Positions 55,815 to 64,000 of a stretch of DNA of 64,000 nucleotides are shown piece by piece. The first letter of the stretch is position 1; the number at the start of each line of letters is the position of its first letter. The translations under genes and the position numbers were made by a program. The notes under the pieces are model-generated. The model searched no databases and was not told the origin of the DNA. It saw only the letters and a program-made list of their open reading frames with translations. The stretch comes from Dermanyssus gallinae (Eukaryota > Arthropoda > Arachnida > Mesostigmata > Dermanyssidae): NCBI GenBank assembly GCA_003439945.1, contig QVRM01004859.1, forward strand, positions 62,001 to 126,000, read 5' to 3'.

Positions 55815-56732
55815 AGCGGTGTCGTGTTTTGGGTGTTCTCTGCCGACCTGGTGATAATTCATTGAATAATTTGACTTTTACCATTGCTGACTCTTCGTTA
55901 TCGATGCCACCGCTACGCGATTATTCAAAATAGAAGTGGCTGTAAAATCGCCTGTTACTTTTTATTATATAGAAAACCGGAGCAGACTGCAAGTAAGTCA
56001 TGCGTATTTATTTATTTATTTATTTTAGTAATCGTAAGTACACTTTTTGTATTGTTTTAGTTTGCAGCGCGGTGGCGTTTTGCGTGTGTTCCGTCGATCT
56101 GTCGTCAGCCGGTGAGTATTTATCGAATAATATATTTTTTAACTAGTCTAAACATTACAGCAACGATTAACATCGATCTCATAAAACGACGATGTGTAAT
56201 CTTCGTCTGCTAAATGTATCTGACGATGTATAATCTTCGTCTGCTACCTACTAATAGTACTGCCTGACTTCGCAAACGATCCCATTTCGTGTGCACTCTC
56301 TCTCATCAGCAGCAGTGTTTTTGCATTGCCTATCATGCGCGTACGCGCTGTGCAGACTGTTTTGATTGGTGAGTTAACCTTACGTTGTGCCTGCGCGTGA
56401 TGAAACGTATGTTTTGAATATGACCGTGATGTTTGGAAGAAGGGATTTTTACTTCGAACGGTAGAGCTATGTCAGTTTTAGTAATAGTAGTATGGGGTTT
56501 TGTTTTCAAATTGGCCTTTTCCGACGTCATTTCTACTAAGTGGTTTATAAAAATACGAGATGTGTTACAGTATTTTTCTACAGTGTCGGTTGGGCGCATA
56601 CTAATATGGTCGAATGCCTACTTCATTCTATCTCTAAATGTTATCTGACTGGAAGTTTAACTGGCTTTTGGATTAAGCTAATCCTTCGTAATGTGTGTAA
56701 CGTAATGTATTACACGGAAAATAAAGTATGCT

Positions 56733-56737
<5 letters not shown>

Positions 56738-56768
<31 letters not shown>
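56738..56768. repeat. (TA)n microsatellite
   Basis: Pure TA run of about 30 bp. Confidence 0.95.
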
Positions 56769-56769
<1 letters not shown>

Positions 56770-56924
56770 AAGTAGAAGACAGAGTTTTAGGACAACTGTT
56801 TTATTGCAAAAGTTAGCATACTTTCTAGGGCACGTGCACTACTGACGGCACGTAATTTCGATTCACCCATTTGCCCATGCACCAGGCAAAAGTGATGCTG
56901 AGTAGTTTCGGTTTTGAAGTCAGC

Positions 56925-57116
56925 GCTCGGGTTGGCTAAAGCTCTCGTCGAGCCCGGTGGTGCCATTTTGTGCGCCTTGCGACCCGAGGAGACATATAGG
57001 TTCTCGGGTTTGATCCCCGCTGTTGCACATTTGCATTTATGCCGTCTGTCTTAAAAAAACAATGCTAAGACAATTCTAGGATGCTAAATGTTGGCTGACA
57101 GTCAGCCCAAACGTTT
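56925..57116 (+). mobile_element. SINE-1 copy 3
   Basis: The head GAGCCCGGTGGTGCCATTTT, GCGCCTTGCGACCC, B box GGTTTGATCCC (57007-57017) and body GTTGCACATTTGCATTTATG … GGATGCTAAATGTTGGCTGA … CAGCCCAAACG match the copies at 19715 (−) and 12050 (+). It is inserted within copy 2 of the duplicated block. Confidence 0.75.
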
Positions 57117-57507
57117 TTCTTAAAAATAATGCAATTCTTAGCACAGAGCCGCTGTCAGTCCAATCTCGGTTGTTAGTTCAACGAACAGATGTCTAGTGCA
57201 TCTTCGGGCACCTGCAACTCGATGCCCTTTTACTCTTCTGTGATTTAATCCCCAAGACCCTTCATAGAAGGATTGCTCGGCTAGGATAAATCAGCTGTGC
57301 GATACAATTCGTGCTGGTGTTCTCATAGATTGGTGTTCCTGTGTGGTGGAGCGTCGTCACTGTCATAGTCTCTAAATAGGTCACCACTTTGGCTGGTGGA
57401 GCCGATCGAGGAAATGTACGAGGTCACGTCAAAATCCAAAAGCATTATAATAGTCACAAATTATTTAATCAAATCACTATTTTTTGCAAAAAAACAACAG
57501 GGGGGGG

Positions 57508-58210
57508 GCATGAACTGTGTATCTGTTATATTGTCACATGCAAGATCAGATCAATAGTGAGAGGCACTGGAAATGTCTGAGTCTCTAACCTCTCGGACTT
57601 CTTTAACTTAATTTTCCTATTCCGAGACACAAAGTTTTGAATGGTTCTGTACGCGCCATCTTCAATTAAATAACTTCAATTAAATTATCTCAGCAGCTGG
57701 TGTACAGCTTTATATTTGGTACATAAAGTGTCCTCTTATTGCATTTACAAGCAAAGTACTTGCTTGATAAGCATTGTAAAATACTTCAAGCAATCCAAGG
57801 TTTGCCCAAGTGTCTCGACGATGAGCGCAGTAAAAGTCGTCCCAGTATAATAGTGCCGAAACCCTAGATGCCGTAAAAGCTGATCAACTCCAAAAATGGT
57901 TTGCCATAACGTGTAACGTTTTTCGCAGCTAGTCCCTCTTCTGAAATTCACAGCCTTGGTCTTCACGGCGTTTGTTTCCAGCTTCCTTAAGACCAGGAAC
58001 ACATTTGCCTGAGAAGTGATGCGCTTGATAATACGCGGGTCGTAATGAGTGATCACTATGTCATCTGCATACATCACAACTATGGCCTTGCGGTACTCTA
58101 ATTGAACATAGCCGGCAAAATCGACAAGCAGAGGAATGGAGACTCAGTTCAGTTGATCCCCTGTGGGATTCCTACATTTTGTCGTACCACAAACATCCAG
58201 TTAAGTGTCT
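57508..58210 (-). pseudogene. LINE-A RT/C-terminal fragment
   Basis: Minus frame 58077-57745 reads MMYADDIVITHYDPRIIKRI, VLRKLETNAVKTKAVNFRRG and LRHLGFRHYYTGTTFTALI. It aligns with YADDIVVAHRDLGAIKRI and HYTGTTFTAHI of the long copy. Upstream, VGIPQG is readable at about 58155-58190. Downstream DNA to 57508 matches the C-terminal coding part at the nucleotide level with frame breaks. The palm YADD survives, but the protein is broken on both sides. Confidence 0.8.
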
Positions 58211-58949
58211 CCCTTAACGCGCCGGTACATGTCGCCACCGGGTATATCAAGATCTAGTCTAGCTAGTCGGTTTGATGGAGTGTAAGGAGACAGAAGACAG
58301 CAAAGCCAATTTAACTGAAAGAATCCGCTATAACATAATAACCAGCAGTGGAGGTGGTGGTGGTGTGAAACCCTTCAATAAGAAGGCCAATCTTATTGCA
58401 GAGACGTCGGCAATGAGCCTACTTGGTTAGTTAGCTGACAAAGATGGTGAGTGATATTGATGTAGCATTTAGCTGCATACAAAATGTGAAAGGGCTGTAA
58501 ATTACATTGTACCTGGAAGTAAAGACTTCGTGCGGTTTTCCAAGGAGGATTTCTAGATGAAGGGTGTGTATCACTTCGAGAAGATGCTTATGTAAAACAT
58601 TGTTGCTAAGAAATATTCTCTCCCCTCAAATAGTAATACAGTGATAAAAACTGTGCCATTATAATATGCACTTTTTCATCAGGAACATCAGGGCTCTCAA
58701 GTCTTTGACTTGGGGCTGCAATAATTGTCGAATGTGATTTTATTACACAATTAATGACAGAGCTAATAACAATAAAAGAAAAGTTGTTCTGCGGTCTTTG
58801 GATCATGTGGGTTTTACGTGCGTTAGGACGTCATGATTTCACTTCCACCTGTCATAACGGCAGGAGTATCATAGGCCTGTTGTTTATTTTTTTTGATAAT
58901 AATAATTATTATCTTTGGAGTTTTGTAGTTCTAGAACCTGCTGCAGTTT

Positions 58950-59550
58950 TTGCTCTAGGTCAGAAACAGCAGAAACTTTCATAGATGAAGCCGACGCGAC
59001 AACCTGATCGGACGACTTCTTCACTATCGACAGTATCGAAAGTGTTGTAGTTGAAAGTGGTGTGGATGTCTGCTGTCGGTATCTCCAAAGAGTGATGCAG
59101 AGAGCAGTCAAGTGAAGAAGGTTCAGGCCGCGCAGATCTTGGCCGTAACTTAAACGGACTTGTTACCTCCGACACAACTGCTCAGCTTGCTGAGGTTAAC
59201 TAGAGCCAGATCAGACTCCCAGGTCCAACCTAGGCGATGAACAGGATGCTTCTGATCGGAAGTGCTACGTAGTTGCTGCGACAATAAAGTCTAACATGCC
59301 AGGCGAGAGGAAACCGGTCTGAACAAGCAAAAAGAAATCTATTTCAACCAATCTCGTAAGTGGGTACGGCTTTCTCGAAGTGCCGAGTTCATAGAGCACC
59401 TAAAAAGCTTTGTTTTAAATCCCGACGTAGAGAATCTCATACAGAAGTTGAGTATCCGCTCACACTAGAATAGCACACAATGAACCTACTCCTTCGGGAA
59501 AAGAAGGTGTACCAAAGTGCGTGTACCACCATTACTAGGTGGACAATTAG
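58950..59550 (+). pseudogene. LINE-A pre-RT segment, inverted relative to the RT part
   Basis: Plus-strand reading ESGVDVCCRYLQRVMQRAVK (59045-59110) aligns with DIDTTCDQLERTMRSAVK of the long ORF, followed by RRFRPRRSWP. NPDVENLIQKLSIRSH (59420-59465) aligns with the NRDVAAVSPI region, and YSFGKRRCTKV with LSFGVEEVCQV. Together with the minus-strand RT at 57508-58210 it forms the opposed-orientation structure shared with copy 1. Confidence 0.65.
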
Positions 59551-60489
59551 ACTTCCACGTATCTCATGGAAAATAAGCTGGAGATTGACTTATGTAAAAC
59601 CAAATGAATAAGTTTCGCAACAGAGAACGTTTAGCTGCAAACGACGTTAAGCCCTGCCGTAAAAGGCCATTCGTTTGTAAACTCTTTCCCATACTTGGAT
59701 CTTCACTATATGGAAATGCCATTTGCGGCTCACGTTTAGGTGAGTTCGGCACTGGCAGCTCTCTAGAGGTTATAGAATACCGCGCCCCCATCGACATGTT
59801 TCCAGGTAAACCACTTTCCATGGCCTTTTTCCAGATTGCAATGTCGTTTCGACAGTTCATCCACTAAATCTCGATCTCTTTCGTTTACCGTTCATGTCCA
59901 TTTGGCCATGGTCCACGCTGCCTTTGTTAATGCCTCATTTGGTTCCGAAAACAGCCTTAGGTCCAATCTCAGCCTGTGTACTGCTGCCGCTAGGAAACAA
60001 TGTGCGGCCCTACATCTATGGAGATTGACCTGCATTACAATAGTTTACAAAATTTGGCTAATTTTCCGGTTCCGTTCTTGCCACTAAAATGAAATAAACG
60101 ACTTTGGTAGCGGTACGCTCAGAGGCGTAACTAGTGCGCTCCTGTACACCCTATATGAAAGAAACCTCGAAACTTCGTACACACCAGAGCGCCTGTAGCT
60201 TTCTGAACTGGTCATTACTTGGCTGTTCTTCCCGTTGGTTCTCTAGCCAAGGTGAATGAGATTCAGGAACCAGGCCCTAGAAGCTCTAAAAGTATATGGA
60301 GGGCTGGTGCTATACAAGACTCATGCTGACGTAATTTTAGGTAAAAAAATAGTGGAAAATTTACAAAAATACGTTATCAGACAATTTGTTTAGATACTTA
60401 GATGGTAATCATAACTGCAGTGTTCGCCTCCAGCGTTGGATGCTTAAATGCTGCTCTAAGTTGCTACACTAAAATCTAACTTGTAACCC
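59551..60489. other. Unassigned sequence
   Basis: Overlapping frames at 59564-59867 on both strands show no domain. CTGTACACCCTATATG at about 60140 resembles a reversed transposon terminus at a TA, but no partner was seen. Confidence 0.35.
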
Positions 60490-60790
60490 ATAATGCAAGG
60501 GGTCGAAAATTATAACGGCCTTGCCGAATATGAGCTGCATGTAGTGAAGGATGTGGCCCGGAGTGACCTGTGGTATCCGACACGTCTATACAGGCACAAC
60601 ATGCAAGGGTTCCATGACCCCGTGCGCTTCCGTAGGGTGTTTCACGAGGACAATAGCACTCAGGATATTCGTTAATTCTGCTCGCAGCACTGCGTTAACT
60701 ACCACTTATTTGTTGTCTGGCACTGCAACGAAGTTCCCTGCACAACTCTCTCGGTGGAACAGAAGGATAACAAATAACGACGCTTAATGT
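60490..60790 (+). pseudogene. LINE-A-like C-terminal fragment
   Basis: The frame 60493-60675 reads ELHVVKDVARSDLWYPTRLY then RRVFHEDNSTQDIR. After a stop it continues FCSQHCVNYHLFVVWHC. The arrangement parallels AVHLWSGPACDSRHVYTRYI, NAAFHEEYELCTCRFC and RCAKYH…C of the LINE-A C-terminus, with low identity. Probably an older or sister family. Confidence 0.45.
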
Positions 60791-61192
60791 TAGCTTGGGC
60801 CACCTTGTATGCACTCTGTGTATAAGTACATGCAAGATGGTCCAAGTGAAGTAAATAGCGTTTATATTTACCACATTGTCATTTTTTTTCAAACTGAACC
60901 TTGTTTAATTTATTGTGGTTGCAGTGGCCAACGTTTAAGTTAACGGTCAGAAAAAGTATTTGTGTAAAACTTTGCTAGACATTTTTGATTTGCAAATCCT
61001 TTTATTAAATCCGTAATATCATTTTATAAAGTATATCCATACACCCATTTATGTAATAATGCTGGTAAATGCATTTGTGTTGTGGTATGTATAAGGCAAC
61101 AAGGCAACAATAATTAATTTATGTAGAGTTGATATTTGATGCTCTTATAGGAAAGTAGCTTAAAATTTTTATTTACCCGATATTTTGCTTAG

Positions 61193-61469
61193 TTGGGCTT
61201 CCGTTTGCTGTGTTCTTGGAAATTGCAGTTGGAGTTGTGGTTCTATTACCGCTAGCCATCGGTTTATTATCGTGGACTATGGTTGGTATACAACGGGAAC
61301 GTCCTGGACCACTTGTGGAAAATTCTGCACTAGACTGGATATTTTTTCATTTTCCGATAAATTCCTACCGATCACTTTACGTGTTCAATCTCACTAACTA
61401 TGAGGATTTTGTAACCAAACGAACTGTGCGACGTGCTGCCGTGAGCGAGCTCGGTCCTTATGTATTCAG
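61193..61469 (+). CDS. CD36 / class B scavenger receptor, N-terminal exon
   Basis: An internal exon of 277 bp. The acceptor is TTTTGCTTAG|TTGGGC after a T-rich stretch, and the donor is TATTCAG|GTCAGT. Translation starts with a split codon and gives LGLPFAVFLEIAVGVVVLLP and then LAIGLLSWTMVG, a single hydrophobic membrane segment. The ectodomain start follows: PLVENSALDWIFFHFPINSY, RSLYVFNLTNYEDFV and AAVSELGPYVF. The FNxTN block and E.GPYV(F/Y)R are diagnostic of CD36, SNMP, LIMP-2 and croquemort proteins, which bind or transport lipids and ligands at the plasma or lysosomal membrane. NLT is a glycosylation sequon. A first coding exon with the short cytosolic N-terminus should lie upstream, and the rest of the ~500-residue protein downstream. 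Neither was found in the window. Subfamily cannot be decided from this exon. Confidence 0.88.
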
Positions 61470-62139
61470 GTCAGTTTCCTATTAGATTATTAATTCAAGT
61501 TTATTTAAGAAATATAGTGTGAGATATCTCGTTATGTGTATGCCTAATAAAATCAGCATATAAGATGCTAACATGTTGTTCCTGGAAAACGCAACACCCC
61601 TAAAAGCATGCGCTGAATGCTACCTAGCTGTAAGACCTGATGGTGAGACAAACCTTTACCCATTAAATATTTGTTTGTATCGGAATTTAATTTATTTAAG
61701 AAAATAAGCAAACGCGTAGTCTCACCCCTAGAACGCTTCTCTCTATTATTTTATAAAAAAAAGTGCCATATGTTATAACTGAGCCACCCTCACTATTTTA
61801 TGTTTGGTCCCAAGAAGATAGTATTGCGCCTGAATTTTTTACGACAATCCGTAAATACGCCTGTACTAATTAAATCATTTTAAGGGGTGCCAAGTCAAAT
61901 GTTGATAACTTTAGACATGTGGCACGATCATCAATGGCGTGCATATCTAAAAATTTACTTGTGGATCATATATTTAGCTCTGCCCAGTCCAAGGCAGTGC
62001 TTGACGAGAGCAACAACATGGCTCTTGTAAGGGCAAATCCACAGCAACTTGTGTAAGGGGTCTAAAATTGCGCCAATCATATTTAAAAAAACATTTGATT
62101 GTATTTACTTTTCTTTCTTATTTTGAAAACGGGAAAGAG
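61470..62139 (+). other. Probable intron of the CD36-like gene
   Basis: It begins with the donor GTCAGT. AT-rich, no exon recognised. The remaining exons must lie beyond 64000 or were not detected. Confidence 0.5.
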
Positions 62140-62530
62140 ATAATGCAGAGAACAATTTATTTTATCTTTTATTGGTGTGCCGAAAATGATATGATATTTT
62201 TGGTCTCTTGTCTGAAGAAGGACCATGTTTATACAATTAATGGAGAAGATATACCTAGAGTAAACAACATTCGCGATCTTGGTGTAACAGTAACACAGGA
62301 GCTAAATTTTAACAATCACGTCACAAAAACCATTCAGCCTGCTAGTTTTATATGTAATACGATATTTCGTTGTTTTATCATCGAATCTCCAATATTGTAT
62401 GCCCCCCCCCCTTATATTATACTTCTAGTCCCCAAATTGATTTACAGCTGTGAAGTCTGGCGGTCGTATTTGAAGAAACATATTGACGCAATTAGTCTCA
62501 ATTTCTTCAACGTGCTCATGGAGAAGTAAG
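62140..62530 (+). pseudogene. LINE-B (CR1/Jockey-like) RT fragment
   Basis: In frame 62068-62529: FIFYWCAENDMIFLVSCLKK (cf. 'W...n.m.lN..Kc'), then VYTINGEDIPRVNNIRDLGV, TVTQELNFNNHVTKTI and LVPKLIYSCEVWRSYLKKHI (cf. 'lv.P.LeY...vW.p'). This is the thumb region after the RT palm. It is open for 153 codons but truncated at both ends, with a C9 run at 62403-62411. It lies in the presumed intron of the CD36-like gene. Confidence 0.75.
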
Positions 62531-62786
62531 GCAGAGCGTAGCAATCTCGATTTTGGATCTATATCAAAATGGCATTCGAGAGCACATTTTGAAATGTACG
62601 CACAAGTTCTTAGTCTAACGGGTCTTCCATCTGTTCTAATACTTATAACAACAATCTGCACAGTACTCAAGCCATGTCGTCGAAAACAGCTGCACAGTCT
62701 GACGGAATTAACAACATGTTCTTGTTGCGCATGGTGAGAATGCTAAAAATCAGGAATTCATTACATACTACTATAGACTGTACCAA

Positions 62787-62809
62787 TGCGTATATATATA
62801 TATATATAT
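62787..62809. repeat. Short (TA)n tract
   Basis: About 20 bp of TA immediately 5' of another LINE fragment. Confidence 0.85.
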
Positions 62810-62814
62810 CCAGC

Positions 62815-63062
62815 AGGCATTGGCAAGACTCTCCGCGTACGTACAAGATACCGGCCTGACAATAAACATTGATAAAATTGAAGCTATGAAATTCCGCCGG
62901 GGAGGGCGACTAGCCGAATCCGACCCACTTCGTATAGAGCCAACGACCCTTAAGTATGTGAGTAGCTTCAAGTACTTGGGGGTGGTACAACCTACCAACG
63001 ACCGATGCTTCAAAGAGCACCTTAAGGAAGGGTCAGGCGAGCCTTGGTTGCGAGTGTTGGGT
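62815..63062 (+). pseudogene. LINE RT fragment (thumb region)
   Basis: ARLSAYVQDTGLTINIDKIE, AMKFRRGGRLAESDPLRIE and PTTLKYVSSFKYLGVVQPT (from the frame 62820-63377) match the region after YADD in LINE-A (…GLEINTRKTKAMKFRRGGRL, FVNSFQYLGL). They also resemble the fragment at 19440. The palm itself is missing. The fragment ends at the palindromic element at 63066. Confidence 0.75.
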
Positions 63063-63065
63063 ATG

Positions 63066-63268
63066 TGGCAATGTGAGCTGTGGTTGCGGAGTAATTACGA
63101 TTTTTCGGAGGGCATGTCCAGATTAAGTGCATGTAAAATGACTGTGGCGACGTTCACTACCGCCGACGTGTCGCGCGACAACCGCAGCCCGTCATTTTTC
63201 ATGCACTTAATCTGGACATGCCCTCCGAAAAATCGTAATTACTCCACAACCACAGCTCGAATTGCCAT
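63066..63268. mobile_element. Palindromic MITE / fold-back element, about 203 bp
   Basis: The arms 63066-63141 and 63196-63268 are inverted copies, about 95% identical by eye. The left arm contains GAGTAATTACGATTTTTCGG and AGGGCATGTCCAGATTAAGT, and the right arm their exact complements. A spacer of about 55 bp containing GACGTGTCGCGCGACAAC, itself a small palindrome, separates them. Outer ends are TGGCAAT/ATTGCCA. A target duplication could not be fixed. No coding potential. Confidence 0.85.
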
Positions 63269-63594
63269 AGTTTGGTACCAATTGCCAATGATCGTCATGA
63301 AATGCGCATTTGCTGAATATGTTAGCTTTGAACACGTGGGTGGTCGTAGGGTTATGATTCTGAAGTATTTGGCGTAAAAGCTAATAAATAACTTCATTTT
63401 TGACGAATTCTCTTTTAAACGACCGTGTCGCATCTTCTGACCGGCCTTATATGCCCTTCGCAGAAGAAGCAGAATTTTCTTCAATCAAAATTTCTCAGGA
63501 ATACGACGGTGTGTTTAGTTTCTGTCTAGGGGGACTGGTTGTCTCGCAACAGCACATTTTATGCTCCTATGTCGGGCAAAAACACTAGTGTCAC

Positions 63595-63725
63595 AAATTG
63601 TAGTAATTTCGCTTTCACTCCGAAACAAGACTTCTCAGAGATCATGTTCCATTGGAAAAAATATTTGCTTTAACGAGCTCTACAATTCCCTATTTCTATT
63701 ATAAACAAATTCTGCAACACTCTGT
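63595..63725 (-). mobile_element. One end of a TA-family transposon
   Basis: The reverse strand from a TA run at about 63724-63735 reads CAGAGTGTTGCAGAATTTG, GAGCTCGTTAAAGCAAATAT, TTTTTCCAATGGAACATGAT and AAGTCTTGTTTCGGAGTGAA. It shares the order and core words of the ends at 2115, 17821 and 24284. The opposite end was not found. Confidence 0.6.
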
Positions 63726-63726
63726 A

Positions 63727-63905
63727 TATATATACACGTTCTCGGGCACAAACTATAATAGAATATATAAGCTACAAGGCACTACACTGACGGACTTACA
63801 TATTCTATTATATTTTATGCCCAAGAATGATATATATACATTATCGGACAAAAAATATAATAAAATATATAAGCTACAAGGCACCATACTGACGGGCTAA
63901 TTCAT
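63727..63905. repeat. Tandem plus inverted repeat
   Basis: Two direct copies, about 105 bp apart (63727-63800 and 63831-63900), share ATATAAGCTACAAGGCAC, a short variable step and CTGACGG. Between them, ACATATTCTATTATATTTTATGCCC is an inverted copy of GGGCACAAACTATAATAGAATAT from the first unit. Confidence 0.75.
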
Positions 63906-64000
63906 TTAAAGATTGCACAAGATTGCATTTTGCGGCATGGTATATTCGGCAGAGTTCATCGCAGCGGCGGCACACACAAGTCTCTTCATGGAAATCAGCA

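Larger units (their letters stand above)
55815..59550. repeat. Duplicated block, copy 2
   Basis: The longer partner of 49255-51350, with the same order of anchors. It additionally contains a (TA)n tract (56738-56768), a SINE-1 copy (56925-57116) and a LINE-A RT segment (57508-58120) not present in copy 1. Local tandem duplications are visible: GACGATGT(G/A)TAATCTTCGT twice within 56190-56260, and the motif TCGTGTTTTGGGTGTTC (55824) echoing GGCGTTTTGCGTGTGTTC (56053). Confidence 0.75.

Overview
The window is eukaryotic and repeat-dominated, most likely from an arthropod. The evidence is a CD36-type exon bounded by GT-AG splice sites, R1-type and other non-LTR retrotransposons, Tc3/mariner transposons, tRNA-derived SINEs, and about 25 long (TA)n microsatellites. 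A mite or other arachnid is possible, but nothing in the sequence proves it. No prokaryotic operons, CRISPR arrays or rRNA genes are visible. The only confidently recognised host coding sequence is one exon at 61193-61469 (+), encoding the N-terminal part of a CD36/class B scavenger-receptor protein.

Layout. 0.2-2.4 kb: two non-LTR (LINE) 3' fragments and a 231-bp MITE set exactly between two (TA)n runs. 3.07-6.58 kb: a 5'-truncated R1-clade LINE on the minus strand, with a poly(A) tail and a 9-bp target-site duplication. 8.2-9.7 kb: a dead Tc3-like transposon with long inverted repeats. 9.7-12.2 kb: a retroelement C-terminal domain, a MITE fragment, a mariner fragment and a SINE. 16.5-42.1 kb: GC-richer islands full of trinucleotide and homopolymer repeats (16.5-17.6, 21.2-23.0, 26.4-27.9, 29.2-30.0, 35.7-37.8, 39.9-42.1 kb) alternate with (TA)n tracts and TA-flanked MITEs. 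These islands lack recognisable coding exons and may be introns, UTRs or promoters of a large gene.

42.9-60.8 kb is a graveyard of LINEs. The main LINE-A copy (46.5-49.2 kb, minus) keeps one open 785-codon frame despite apparent internal deletions in both its endonuclease and RT domains. Two diverged, colinear blocks (49.25-51.35 kb and 55.8-59.55 kb) each carry a LINE-A piece reading minus next to another reading plus. This looks like a 5'-inverted insertion that was later duplicated. 61.2-64 kb: the CD36 exon, then two LINE fragments, a near-perfect 205-bp palindrome, one end of the TA-family transposon and a short tandem/inverted repeat.

The genes do not form a pathway. What links the features is mobile-element biology: TA-targeting Tc1/mariner elements sit inside (TA)n tracts, and LINEs supply RT debris and possibly SINE mobilisation. 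All similarity calls were made by eye from conserved motifs and repeat self-comparison, without database searches.
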